From positions 1 to 32,362 of the forward strand of contig WNZI01000039.1 in the NCBI GenBank assembly GCA_009728235.1: a DNA stretch of 32,362 nt, in the 5' to 3' direction. Below the pieces are notes generated by a model. It was not told the origin of the DNA and ran no database searches. It saw nothing but the letters and a program-made list of their open reading frames with translations. The DNA comes from Vibrio cholerae. Its GTDB lineage: Bacteria > Actinomycetota > Actinomycetes > Actinomycetales > Micrococcaceae. Position numbers and translations under genes: made by a program. How positions within the stretch are numbered: the stretch's first letter is position 1; every line of letters starts with the position of its first letter. This document shows, one piece after another, positions 1 through 8,916 of this stretch.

Positions 1-231
1 GACGCGGCGGGCCGACGCGCGTTCCGCGCCGGGGTGGAGCATCTCCGGCCCACCGACGCCGCCACCTGGGCGCGGGCCCGGGGCTGGGCGCTCAGCATGG
101 GAAGCGCCATGGCGGCGTCCTCCGACGACTCCCCGGCGTTCTTCACGCTCGGTGTGGAGACACTGGACGAGGTCCTGTCGGACACCCCCGCGGCCCGACC
201 GGGTACCGGGGCCCCCGGCGCCCGGCGCTGA
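1..231 (+). CDS. C-terminal part of an aminoglycoside phosphotransferase (APH)-family-like protein (5' end outside window)
   Basis: Frame 1 is open from the first base and ends at a TGA at 229-231, so only the last 76 residues are present. The segment containing WARARGWALSMG, followed by an amphipathic stretch ending in LGVETLDEVL, resembles the helical C-terminus of actinobacterial APH/choline-kinase-fold phosphotransferases. The catalytic Brenner motif and the DFG-like motif would lie upstream and cannot be seen. The last 15 or so residues are a low-complexity Gly/Ala/Pro/Arg tail. Substrate is unknown; many members of this family are not antibiotic-resistance enzymes. The family call rests on the C-terminal pattern only. 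Confidence 0.5.
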   Translation, partial: DAAGRRAFRAGVEHLRPTDAATWARARGWALSMGSAMAASSDDSPAFFTLGVETLDEVLSDTPAARPGTGAPGARR

Positions 232-241
232 TACTGTTGCT

Positions 242-262
242 GCCGGGCACATCCCGCCCGGC
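242..262 (+). terminator. Possible hairpin terminator after the phosphotransferase-like gene
   Basis: GCCGGGC (242-248) and GCCCGGC (256-262) form a perfect 7-bp GC stem around a 7-base loop, 11 bases after the upstream stop codon. No T-run follows, so as an intrinsic terminator it is weak. It could also lie in the leader of tdh, since a possible -10 (GATACT, 230-235) sits just upstream. Confidence 0.3.
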
Positions 263-327
263 ACTCGTACCGTCCAGGAGCCAGCCCATCCCGCTGGAGG
301 CCAGGAGCGGCATGGAAGGAACGTCCA

Positions 328-1370
328 GTGAAGGCGCTGTACAAGTCCGGGCCGCATCCCGGTTTCGAGCTCGTCGACCGCCCCGAGCCCGAGGCGGGCT
401 GGGGCGAGGTCAAGATCCGCGTCATCACCACCGGCATCTGCGGCACGGACCTCCACATCGAGAGCTGGGATCCCTGGGCGCAGGGCATGATCTCCGCGCC
501 GCTCATCCCGGGGCACGAGTTCTACGGCGAGGTCGTGGCGCTCGGCGAGGGTATCCGCGACGTCAGGATCGGCGACCGCGTCTCCGGTGAAGGCCACATC
601 GTGTGCGGGATCTGCCGCAACTGCCGCGCCGGCCGGCGCCAGATGTGCATTCGTACCTCGAGCGTCGGCGTGCAGCGCGACGGTGCGTTCGCGGAGTTCG
701 TCGTCGTCCCCGAGACCAACGTCTGGGTGCACGGACCCACCATCACACCGGAGCTCGGCGCCGTCTTCGACCCCTTCGGCAACGCCGTGCACACCGCTCT
801 CAGCTTCCCGCTGGTCGGCGAGGACGTGCTCATCACCGGCGCGGCCCGATCGGTCTCATGGCCGTCGCCGTCGCACGCCACGCAGGAGCGCGCAAGATCG
901 CCATCACGGACGTCTCGGCCCCGCGGCTGGCACTCGCGCGCGGTGTCGGAGCGGACATCGCCGTCGATGTCAGCAGGATGCGCATCGCCGACGCCCAGCG
1001 CGAGCTCGGGATGAAGGAGGGCTTCGACGTCGGGATGGAGATGTCCGGACATGCCACCGCGCTGCCCGAGATGATCGACAACATGAACCACGGCGGACGC
1101 ATCGCCCTGCTCGGTCTGCCCTCCGGGCCCATCTCCATCGACTGGGGCAAGGTGGTCACGCACATGCTGACCCTCAAGGGCATCTACGGGCGGGAGATGT
1201 TCGAGACCTGGTACGCGATGAGCGCCATGCTGCAGTCCAACCGGACACTGCGGAAGGCCGTCTCGTCCGTGGTCACCGACTGCCTGCCGGCCGCCCGGTG
1301 GCAGCAGGGTTTCGCAACAGCTCGCGACGGCGCGAGCGGCAAAGTGGTCCTCGACTGGACCACCTTCTAG
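328..1370 (+). CDS. tdh: L-threonine 3-dehydrogenase, frameshifted as sequenced
   Basis: Zinc-dependent, NAD-linked medium-chain dehydrogenase that oxidises L-threonine to 2-amino-3-ketobutyrate; kbl, next gene, cleaves the product. GTG start at 328 follows GGAAGGA at a normal distance. The first part (frame 1) shows the catalytic zinc region [10 protein letters not shown] and GHEFYGEVV, and the structural-zinc cysteines in [15 protein letters not shown]. The reading frame breaks at 843-844: codons for GAGPIG need GCGGGCCCG but the sequence reads GCGGCCCG, so one G is missing inside the Rossmann glycine loop. The rest continues in frame 3 to the TAG at 1370 ([29 protein letters not shown]). 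Restoring one base gives 347 residues, close to the usual 341. Both halves are fully conserved, so I infer a sequence error more than a dead gene; as read, the product would be truncated and inactive. Confidence 0.9.
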
Positions 1371-1384
1371 GAGGCAGGAACACC

Positions 1385-2635
<1,251 letters not shown>

Positions 2636-2656
2636 CCCAGCTGCGGGAGGAGCGCA

Positions 2657-2678
2657 GGCCGCCAGGGCGAGGGCGGCC
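2657..2678 (+). terminator. Hairpin between kbl and the FAD oxidoreductase
   Basis: GGCCGCC (2657-2663) pairs perfectly with GGCGGCC (2672-2678) around an 8-base loop. It begins 21 bases after the kbl stop and ends just before the next gene's -10 box. There is no T-run, so it is at best a GC-rich terminator; its place between an operon end and a new promoter supports a boundary. Confidence 0.35.
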
Positions 2679-2679
2679 C

Positions 2680-2685
2680 TAGGAT
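2680..2685 (+). promoter_or_regulatory. -10 box TAGGAT, leaderless promoter of the FAD oxidoreductase
   Basis: TAGGAT fits the actinobacterial TAnnnT -10 pattern. Exactly six bases separate it from the ATG at 2692, which puts the expected transcription start at or next to the start codon. No Shine-Dalgarno sequence fits in the gap and no good -35 is seen. Confidence 0.55.
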
Positions 2686-2691
2686 GACGGG

Positions 2692-3789
2692 ATGAGCTCC
2701 CTCGAGTGCGACGTCCTCATCATCGGCGGCGGTATCGCCGGTCTCTCGCTGGCGTCCGCGCTGGCACCCTTCTCGAGCGTGGTGCTCGTCGAGTCCGAGC
2801 CCGTCCTCGGGTACCACACGTCGTCCCGCTCGGCGCGGCAGCTGATCCCCAGCTACGGCCCCCAGCCCGTGCTGGAGCTCACCCGGCGCACGCTCGATCT
2901 CCTGGCCGGGGTGGAGTCGTCCACCGGGCTGCCGTTGACCGTGCCGCGGTCCTTCCTGCTCATCGGGTCGGAGGACGAGGTCCTGGCGAGGGCCAGTTCG
3001 GCGATGACCCGCGTCCCGCACGCCGAGGCACTCGAGCTCTGCCCGCAGCTGCGGCCCGATTCCTTCGAGGCCGCGGCGATCGACGTGGACTGCGTCGGGA
3101 CCGATACCGACCTGCTGCTCGACTACCACCGCAGGACCGCCGGCGACGACGGCGTCCTCATCCTCACGAATGCGCCCGTCACCTCCGCCCGCTACGACGG
3201 CTCGACCTGGAGCGTCCGCGCGGGCCGGCGCGGAATCAGCGCCGGCGTGGTGGTCGACGCAGCCGGAGCATGGGCCGACGACGTCGCCCGGCTCTGCGGC
3301 GTCGAACCCCAGGGCCTGGTGCCGCTCCGCCGGACCGCCGCGATCGTCTCGGCGACCGACGCCCCGCGCGTAGGGACGCCGATGGTGGCAGCGGCGGACG
3401 ACTCGTTCTACTACAGGCCCGACGCAGACGGCGTCCTGATCTCGCCCTGTGAGGCCGAGCCCTCCGAAGCCGGGGACGCCCAGCCCCGCCCGGGCGACAT
3501 CGAGCAGCTCATCGCACGGCTCGACGGCCTGACCACGCTGGGGATCACGTCCGTCCGGAGGTCCTGGACGGGCCTTCGGACCCAGCGGGAGAACGGGCTG
3601 CCCGTCGTCGGTTTCGATGCCGCCCACCCCGGCTTCTTCTGGCTCGCAGGACAGGGCGGCTACGGGTTCCAGACGTCCTCGGGTATCGCCGAACTCGCGA
3701 CGGTCCAGCTCACCGGCGTCGACCCGGCGGATCTGGGTGCGGAACCCGCGTCCATCACCGCGCTCACCGCCGCCCTCCGACCTGCCTGA
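2692..3789 (+). CDS. FAD-dependent D-amino-acid dehydrogenase/oxidase family protein (DauA-like)
   Basis: A DAO-superfamily flavoprotein of 365 residues. The N-terminus carries the ADP-binding motif CDVLIIGGGIAGLSLASAL (residues 6-24) followed by the GYHTSSRSARQ block, which matches the GYHSTGRSAA block of D-arginine dehydrogenase DauA. The C-terminus has SWTGLRTQRENGLPVVGFD and FFWLAGQGGYGFQT, the second FAD/substrate block of the same group. I infer oxidation of a D-amino acid or glycine-like amine to an imino acid, with electrons passed to a quinone or oxygen; the substrate cannot be read from sequence. It has its own promoter after the tdh-kbl operon, so a shared role in amino-acid catabolism is suggested only by position. 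The ATG at 2692 is supported by the -10 box six bases upstream. Confidence 0.8.
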   Translation: MSSLECDVLIIGGGIAGLSLASALAPFSSVVLVESEPVLGYHTSSRSARQLIPSYGPQPVLELTRRTLDLLAGVESSTGLPLTVPRSFLLIGSEDEVLARASSAMTRVPHAEALELCPQLRPDSFEAAAIDVDCVGTDTDLLLDYHRRTAGDDGVLILTNAPVTSARYDGSTWSVRAGRRGISAGVVVDAAGAWADDVARLCGVEPQGLVPLRRTAAIVSATDAPRVGTPMVAAADDSFYYRPDADGVLISPCEAEPSEAGDAQPRPGDIEQLIARLDGLTTLGITSVRRSWTGLRTQRENGLPVVGFDAAHPGFFWLAGQGGYGFQTSSGIAELATVQLTGVDPADLGAEPASITALTAALRPA

Positions 3790-3907
3790 TCGCCCCGTCC
3801 GCGTCCAGCCGCACCACTGATCCGTCCGCACCCACGGCGCCGGGACGCCCTGGGCGAACGGGGGCCGCGAACGCCGCTTCCCGGCGGGAGGACCGCCCGT
3901 CGAGGTC

Positions 3908-3913
3908 TAGGAT
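3908..3913 (+). promoter_or_regulatory. -10 box TAGGAT, leaderless promoter of khtT-khtU
   Basis: A second TAGGAT with exactly six bases before the ATG at 3920, the same geometry as at 2680-2692. It lies at the end of a 130-base gap that also holds a long-range inverted repeat (CGCCGGGA at 3838-3845 and TCCCGGCG at 3879-3886). Confidence 0.55.
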
Positions 3914-3919
3914 GGGCGC

Positions 3920-4402
3920 ATGAACGTCATCGAAACGCGCCTCCCGGGTATCGGAGTGCGCCGCGAGATCGTCACGGGCTCCGGCCGACGGGTGGGAATC
4001 GTCGCCGAACGCGACGGCGACCTCAACCTCATCATCTCCAAGGCGAGCGACCCGGACGCCTGCGTGGCGTCCATCCCGCTGACCCCGGACGAGGCGGCCA
4101 CCATCGGTCACCTCCTCGGGTCGCGCCAGCTCGTCACCCAGCTCACCGAGGAGCACCGGGACCTGCCCGGCGTGTCCACCCGGCAGTTCTTCGTGGACCA
4201 CGGGTCGCCCTTCGACGGCCGGACACTCGCCGAGACGCAGCTGCGCACGCGCACCGGCGCGTCGCTGGTGGCCGTCCTGCGCTCGGGTCAGGTCCAGGCC
4301 TCGCCCACGCCCGACTTCACCCTCGCCGCCGGCGACCTGCTGGTGGTCGTAGGCACCTCCGACGGCCTGGACGCGGCAGCGGACATCCTCCGCAACGGCT
4401 GA
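3920..4402 (+). CDS. khtT: Antiporter regulatory subunit with RCK_C (TrkA-C) domain, KhtT-like
   Basis: A 160-residue soluble protein. Residues 1 to about 75 (MNVIETRLPGIGVRREIV, then the IVAERDGDL and SIPLTPDEAATIGHLLG blocks) match the N-terminal domain of KhtT-type regulators. Residues about 80-158 form an RCK_C domain (FDGRTLAETQLRTRTGASLVAV, then LAAGDLLVVVGT). In Bacillus subtilis KhtT controls the K+/H+ antiporter KhtU, and its RCK_C domain binds cyclic di-AMP; that ligand is an inference here. The antiporter gene starts 7 bases after this stop, so the pair is an operon. No NAD-binding RCK_N domain is present, which separates it from TrkA. Confidence 0.85.
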   Translation: MNVIETRLPGIGVRREIVTGSGRRVGIVAERDGDLNLIISKASDPDACVASIPLTPDEAATIGHLLGSRQLVTQLTEEHRDLPGVSTRQFFVDHGSPFDGRTLAETQLRTRTGASLVAVLRSGQVQASPTPDFTLAAGDLLVVVGTSDGLDAAADILRNG

Positions 4403-4409
4403 GCCGCCG

Positions 4410-5602
4410 GTGCACTCCTCCGCCCTCACCCTGGTCGAACTCGGCGCGATCCTGCTCTTCCTCGGTGTCCTCGGACGGCTGGCCGGCCGCATCGGGCTCT
4501 CACCCATCCCGTTCTACCTCGTCGGAGGCCTGTTCTTCGGGCACGGCGGCTTCCTCGAATTCGGCGGCGTGATCGAGTTCAGCGAGGTCGCGAGTGAGAT
4601 CGGAGTGGTGCTGCTCCTGCTGATGCTCGGCCTCGAGTACACCGCGAAGGAGCTCGTGACCGGCCTGCGCCAGTCGTGGCTCGCCGGGATCGTCGACCTC
4701 GTGCTGAACTTCACCCCTGGAGCGCTGGTCGCGGTGATCCTCGGCTGGGGCCCGGTCGCCGCTCTCGTCATGGGCGGCGTCACCTACATCTCCTCGTCGG
4801 GTATCGCCGCGAAGGTCATGAGCGACCTCGGGCGCCTCGGCAACCGGGAGACGCCCACCGTCCTCGCGATCCTCGTCTTCGAGGATCTGGCGATGGCCGT
4901 CTACCTGCCGATCCTCACCGCGGTCCTGGCCGGGCTCAGCTTCGCCGGCGGGCTCGGGACCGTCGGGGTATCGCTGCTCGTGGTCACCCTCGTGCTGGTG
5001 GTCGCCCTGCGCTGGGGTAACGTCGTCTCCGCCGTCGTCGACAGCAAGGACCGCGAGGTCTTCCTGCTGACCCTCATCGGTGCCGCCCTGCTGGTCGCGG
5101 GACTGGCATCCGCACTCCAGGTCTCGGCCGCCGTGGGAGCGTTCCTCCTCGGTATCGCGATCTCCGGAGCGACGGCGGAGAACGCCGCCCGCGTCCTCGA
5201 GCCCCTGCGGGACCTGTTCGCCGCCATCTTCTTCGTCGTGTTCGGGCTCAATACCGATCCCGCCTCGATTCCGCCCGTCCTCGGCTCCGCCCTGCTGCTG
5301 GCCGTGATCACCTCGGTGACCAAGATCGCCACCGGGTGGTGGGCGGCCCGACGCCAGGGCATCGGGCGGCTGGGCCGTGCCCGGGCGGGCACGGCCTCGT
5401 GGCCCGCGGCGAGTTCTCCATCGTGATCGCCGGGCTCGCCGTTGCGTCGGGGGCCGTGGTCCCGGACCTCGCAGCCCTCGCCACGACCTACGTCCTGCTG
5501 ATGGCCGTGCTCGGTCCGGTTCTGGCCAGGCTGGCGGAACCCGCGATGGAACTGTTCGATCGCCTCCCGCGGCGGGCCCCGAAGACGGTCGCCGCGGCCT
5601 GA
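4410..5602 (+). CDS. khtU: CPA2-family K+(cation)/H+ antiporter, KhtU-like, frameshifted as sequenced
   Basis: A polytopic membrane protein of the monovalent cation:proton antiporter-2 family. Hydrophobic segments run along almost its whole length, with the family blocks SPIPFYLVGGLFFGHGG, LLLLMLGLEY, SSSGIAAKVM, LAILVFEDLAMAVYLP and AAVGAFLLGIAISG. The GTG at 4410 is the likely start, 7 bases after khtT. Frame 0 is good to about residue 328 and then breaks at 5395-5396: codons for GTALVARGEFS need ACGGCCCTCGTG but the sequence has ACGGCCTCGTG, one C short. The remaining two helices (ARGEFSIVIAGLAVASGAV, YVLLMAVLGPVLARL) follow in frame 2 to the TGA at 5602. Restored length is 397 residues, normal for the family without a C-terminal RCK domain, which here is supplied by KhtT. 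I regard the break as a probable sequence error. Confidence 0.85.
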
Positions 5603-5626
5603 CGCAGCCGGGCGGACCGGCACGGA

Positions 5627-6472
5627 CTAGTCGTCGAGGATCTTGCCGATCGGCTCCCGCTTCTCCGCCTGGAAGGTGTCCTCCTCGCGCCCGTAGGCCC
5701 AGTACCCGGAGAGGGAGACCTGTGACCGGGCCAGACCCTTCTCCGTGAACAGGACGTCCCGCAGCGCCTTCATGGCGCCGCGCTCGCCGTGCACGAAGGC
5801 GTCGACGCGGCCCTCGGGCCAGGGGCCGGCGGCGACGGCGTCCACGAGGAGCGTCGTCGTCCCGGCCGGCAGGCCGTCGCGCTTCAGCCAGTGCAGTTCG
5901 AGGCCCGACGGGGCGTCGAGCGGCAGGACCTCCGCGTCGCTGTCCACCTCGAGGTAGGCATGCCCGACGGCGTCGGCAGGCAGCGCCTCGATGCCGGCCG
6001 CGATCGCCGGCAGGGCGGAGTCGTCCCCGATGAAGAGGTGCCAGTCGGCGTCCTGGTCCGGCGACCACGCACCGGAGGGGCCCATCAGTACCAGGGGATC
6101 ACCGGGTGCGGCCTGCGCAGCCCAGGGTCCGGCTATCCCGGCGTCGCCGTGCACCACGAAGTCGATGGCGAGTCGCTCGGCCCCCGCGTCCAGCCACCGG
6201 ATCGTGTAGGTCCGCTTCACGGGGCGGTCGTGGGCGGGAAGCTCGTCCTTCAGGGCGGCGAGATCGTACGGGGGCACCAGGCCGAGTTCGGGCTTGGCGA
6301 AGAGCAGCTTGGCGTACTTGTCCGTCGCGGCGCACTCCTGCAGGTCCGCGAACCCGGGTCCACCCGCCACGACCCGGACGAGGTGCGGGCTCAGCCACTG
6401 TGTCTCGAGCACGGTGAGGACGGCCTGGGGCCGCGGCGGCTTGCGGGAGGGCGCGGAGGTGGGTGAGGACAT
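5627..6472 (-). CDS. Siderophore-interacting FAD-binding protein (ferric-siderophore reductase, SIP family)
   Basis: A 281-residue ViuB/SIP-type flavoprotein. Family members reduce imported ferric siderophores in the cytoplasm using NAD(P)H or ferredoxin, releasing iron. The FAD-binding signature RTYT lies at residues 87-90 (VKRTYTIRW), and the FAD/NAD block AIDFVVHGDAGIAGPWA and LMGPSGA follow. The C-terminal block SGYWAYGREEDTF ends in AEKREP, typical of the family. The ATG at 6472 has only a weak purine-rich SD. It lies downstream of hutH on the same strand with a 50-base gap that holds a possible iron-regulator site, so it is probably expressed separately under iron control. No siderophore transport genes are in the window. 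Confidence 0.9.
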   Translation of the reverse strand: MSSPTSAPSRKPPRPQAVLTVLETQWLSPHLVRVVAGGPGFADLQECAATDKYAKLLFAKPELGLVPPYDLAALKDELPAHDRPVKRTYTIRWLDAGAERLAIDFVVHGDAGIAGPWAAQAAPGDPLVLMGPSGAWSPDQDADWHLFIGDDSALPAIAAGIEALPADAVGHAYLEVDSDAEVLPLDAPSGLELHWLKRDGLPAGTTTLLVDAVAAGPWPEGRVDAFVHGERGAMKALRDVLFTEKGLARSQVSLSGYWAYGREEDTFQAEKREPIGKILDD

Positions 6473-6501
6473 GGAGCAGCGCTTCTTTCGCAGGGGTAGT
6501 A

Positions 6502-6517
6502 GTTAGTCCACCCTAAC
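6502..6517 (-). promoter_or_regulatory. Possible DtxR/IdeR-type iron box upstream of the siderophore-interacting protein
   Basis: GTTAG (6502-6506) and CTAAC (6513-6517) are a perfect inverted repeat around 6 bases. Read on the minus strand, the site matches the 19-bp consensus TTAGGTTAGSCTAACCTAA at about 12 positions, and TAACTA beside it could be the -10. The target gene is a classic member of iron regulons. The match is weak: an equal one occurs by the metY promoter, so confidence is low. Confidence 0.35.
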
Positions 6518-6522
6518 AAGGT

Positions 6523-8124
6523 TCACTGGAGGGGTGCTGGGAGCACCTGCAGCGCGGCGGAGAGGAGGGCGCCGTCGTCGACCAGGAGCCGCGCGGCCTC
6601 GATCTCGGGGGAGAGGTAGCGGTCGGTCCCCGGACCCTGCACGTCCTGCCGAAGCCGCGCCCGCACCGCGCTGATCGGGGCCGAGCTGCGCATGCCGGCC
6701 CCAGTGCCGGTTCCGGGCGAGACGGTGGTCCCGCCGTCGCGCATGTCCAGCGCGCGGGCCGCGGTCAGGATCTCGATGGCCAGCACGCGTGTGAGGCCGT
6801 CGATCGACCGGCGCAGCTTGAGGCCGGCGGCCCAGCCCATCGAGACGTGGTCCTCCTGCATCGCGGACGAAGGGATGGAGTCGACGGAGGCGGGGTTGGC
6901 GAGCCGCTTCAGTTCGGACACGATGCCGGCCTGCGTGTACTGGGCGATCATGTGGCCCGAATCGACGCCCGGATCGTGTGCGAGGAAGGCGTTGAGGCCG
7001 TGGTTGCGGGACGTGTCGAGGAAACGGTCGGTGCGGCGCTCGCTCATGGAGGCGACGTCTGCGACGGCGATCGCGAGGAAGTCGAGCACGTAGCCCACGG
7101 GCGCGCCGTGGAAGTTGCCGTTGGACTCGATCCGACCGTCGGGTGTGATGACCGGATTGTCGATGGCGGAGGCGAGTTCGATCGCGGCCACCGATTCGGC
7201 ATGGGCGAGAGTGGCCCGGGCGGCGCCGTGGACCTGCGGCGCGCACCGCAGCGAGTAGGCGTCCTGCACCCGGGTGAAGCGGTGGCGGCCCGTCTCTGAG
7301 GTCAGTTGCTCGGAGATCAGCGGGGATCCCTCGAGCAGCGCGCGGATGGTCGCGGCGGAGTCGATCTGGCCGGGATGGGGTCGGAGGGCGTGCAGATCCT
7401 CTGCGAACACGGCGTCGGTACCCAGGAGTCCCTCGATGCTCATGGCCGCCGCGAGGTCCGCCGTCGTCAGGAGGCGGTGGAGGTCGGCAGCGGCGAGGAC
7501 CAGCATTCCGAGCATGCCGTCCGTCCCGTTGATCAGTGCCAAGCCTTCCTTCTCCCGCAGCTCGACGGGTGCCATGCCCGCCGCCGACAGGGCCGCCGAT
7601 GCCGGGACGAGGACGCCGGTGGAGTCCCGGACATCACCTTCACCCATCAGTGCCAGGGCGACGTGGGACAGCGGGGCGAGGTCGCCCGAGCAGCCGAGCG
7701 AGCCGTACTCACCGATGACGGGGGTGATGCCCGCGTTCAGCATCCCGGCATAGGTCTCGGCCACGACGGGCCGCACGCCGGTCCGGCCCGTCGTGAGCGT
7801 CGAGAGGCGCCCGAGCATCAGCCCGCGCACCACCTCGCGGTCCACCTCCGCCCCCGAGGATGCGGCATGGCTGCGGATGAGGCTGCGCTGCAGTTGGCTG
7901 CGCTGGTCGAGCGGGATGTGCTTGGTGGCCAGGGCGCCGAAGCCGGTGGACACGCCGTAGTGGGGTGTGCCGTCGTCGACGAGGGAATCGATGACGGCAC
8001 GCGAGGCCGCCATCGCGCCCAGTGCCTCCTGCGCGAGTTCCACCCGGGCCCCGTGCCGCGCCACCGCGACGACGTCGGCGGGGGACAGGGCTCCGGTGCC
8101 CACGATCACGGGTTGCTGGTTCAC
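6523..8124 (-). CDS. hutH: Histidine ammonia-lyase
   Basis: Converts L-histidine to trans-urocanate and ammonia, the first step of histidine utilisation. Length is 533 residues from a GTG at 8124; the family norm is about 510. The electrophilic MIO cofactor forms from a tripeptide that in most histidases is Ala-Ser-Gly; here it is Cys145-Ser146-Gly147 in GSLGCSGDLAPLSH, a variant allowed by the family signature. Tyr56 in HYGVSTGFG matches the catalytic tyrosine, and NGTDGMLG, NPVI, SNGNFHGAPVGY and QEDHVSMG blocks are present. It is transcribed divergently from iclR-hutU-hutF-hutI. Codons extend upstream of GTG 8124 in frame, but the protein family begins here and further extension would enter the regulatory region. 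Confidence 0.97.
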   Translation of the reverse strand: MNQQPVIVGTGALSPADVVAVARHGARVELAQEALGAMAASRAVIDSLVDDGTPHYGVSTGFGALATKHIPLDQRSQLQRSLIRSHAASSGAEVDREVVRGLMLGRLSTLTTGRTGVRPVVAETYAGMLNAGITPVIGEYGSLGCSGDLAPLSHVALALMGEGDVRDSTGVLVPASAALSAAGMAPVELREKEGLALINGTDGMLGMLVLAAADLHRLLTTADLAAAMSIEGLLGTDAVFAEDLHALRPHPGQIDSAATIRALLEGSPLISEQLTSETGRHRFTRVQDAYSLRCAPQVHGAARATLAHAESVAAIELASAIDNPVITPDGRIESNGNFHGAPVGYVLDFLAIAVADVASMSERRTDRFLDTSRNHGLNAFLAHDPGVDSGHMIAQYTQAGIVSELKRLANPASVDSIPSSAMQEDHVSMGWAAGLKLRRSIDGLTRVLAIEILTAARALDMRDGGTTVSPGTGTGAGMRSSAPISAVRARLRQDVQGPGTDRYLSPEIEAARLLVDDGALLSAALQVLPAPLQ

Positions 8125-8158
8125 GCTGTGCCTCGGTTCCCGCGGCAGGGGGCCGCTC

Positions 8159-8187
8159 TTGCCATTGGATGAAAAGGACGTTTCAAT
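8159..8187 (+). promoter_or_regulatory. Promoter of iclR-hutU-hutF-hutI (-35 TTGCCA, -10 TTCAAT)
   Basis: TTGCCA (8159-8164) is followed after exactly 17 bases by TTCAAT (8182-8187); they match the sigma-70 consensus at 5/6 and 4/6 positions. Predicted start is near 8194, leaving a leader of about 33 bases with AGGAGGG before the ATG at 8227. The -10 overlaps the inverted repeat at 8181-8195, so a bound repressor would block it. On the minus strand, TATATT (8194-8199) is a candidate hutH -10 with no clear -35. Confidence 0.45.
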
Positions 8188-8195
8188 AAGTGAAA
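8170..8195. promoter_or_regulatory. Inverted-repeat operator between hutH and the IclR-type regulator
   Basis: TTTCA (8181-8185) and TGAAA (8191-8195) are a perfect inverted repeat with a 5-base spacer. Another TGAAA at 8170-8174 makes an overlapping inverted repeat with the same TTTCA across 6 bases, so three half-sites lie on alternating strands. The array covers the candidate + strand -10 and abuts the candidate hutH -10. It is the only AT-rich patch in the region. I infer it is the binding site of the IclR protein encoded at 8227, controlling both directions. Confidence 0.55.
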
Positions 8196-8226
8196 TATAC
8201 GCCCGAGCAGAAGGCAAGGAGGGACC

Positions 8227-8916
8227 ATGGCCGAATCGTCGACCCGCACCGTCGAACGCGCCCTCGTCCTGCTCGGCGCGGTCGGCGACGCGGGTGCACT
8301 GACCCTCGCCGACGCCGCGCGGGAGACCGGGCTGTCGGCATCCACGGCCCTGCGGCTCCTGCGCACCCTGGAGGGTACGGGGTTCGTCCGGCGGGACGGG
8401 CTCGGCAGTTACCGGCCGGGACTGCGCGTCGTGCAGCTCGGGGCGCAGGCTCTCGGGCACGAGTCCCTCGTGTCCCTCGCCGAACCGGCACTCGAACGGC
8501 TCGTCGGGCGGACGGGGGAGTCGGCCTACCTGAGCGTGCCCTCGCACGACGGGGAGGGCGTGTACCTCGCGATGCGCGAGGGAACGCACTCCGTCCGCCA
8601 TGCGAGCTGGGTGGGGCGCAGCATCCCCCTGGAGGGAACAGCTGTCGGCGCCGTCCTGGACGGGAGCCACCCGGACCGGGGCTTCGTCGTCGTACGCAAC
8701 GGGATCGAGGCCGATGTCACCGCGATCGCCGCACCGGTATCGCCCGGCGGCCGCGTGGTGGCAGCACTCAGCGTCGTCGTCCCGAGCTACCGCATCACCG
8801 AAGCGGCAGCCCGCCGCATCGGGCTGCTGGTCGCGCAGGAGGCCGCTGCGCTCCTGACGGGACCGGACCCTCGCGCCGTCCCGCTCACCGAGGAACCGAC
8901 AGGAGAACCAGCATGA
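8227..8916 (+). CDS. IclR-family transcriptional regulator of the hut locus
   Basis: A 229-residue IclR protein. Residues about 6-70 are the winged helix-turn-helix ([41 protein letters not shown]). The rest is the IclR effector domain, shorter than usual in the middle, with [28 protein letters not shown] and a closing block with [15 protein letters not shown]. The ATG at 8227 has AGGAGGG upstream. The stop overlaps the hutU start by ATGA, so regulator and enzymes are co-transcribed. By position it most likely represses hut genes, with histidine or urocanate as inducer; neither the sign of control nor the ligand can be seen. No HutC (GntR) or HutP homologue is present, so this would be the local hut regulator. 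Confidence 0.9.
   Translation: MAESSTRTVERALVLLGAVGDAGALTLADAARETGLSASTALRLLRTLEGTGFVRRDGLGSYRPGLRVVQLGAQALGHESLVSLAEPALERLVGRTGESAYLSVPSHDGEGVYLAMREGTHSVRHASWVGRSIPLEGTAVGAVLDGSHPDRGFVVVRNGIEADVTAIAAPVSPGGRVVAALSVVVPSYRITEAAARRIGLLVAQEAAALLTGPDPRAVPLTEEPTGEPA

Noticed and set aside
3838..3886. CGCCGGGA and TCCCGGCG repeat 33 bases apart upstream of khtT
   Set aside because: Long spacer in GC-rich DNA, overlapping smaller hairpins and no T-run; may be chance.
4500..6068. Open minus-strand frame of 522 codons opposite khtU and part of the SIP gene
   Set aside because: Arg/Gly/Asp-rich shadow of real genes on both strands.
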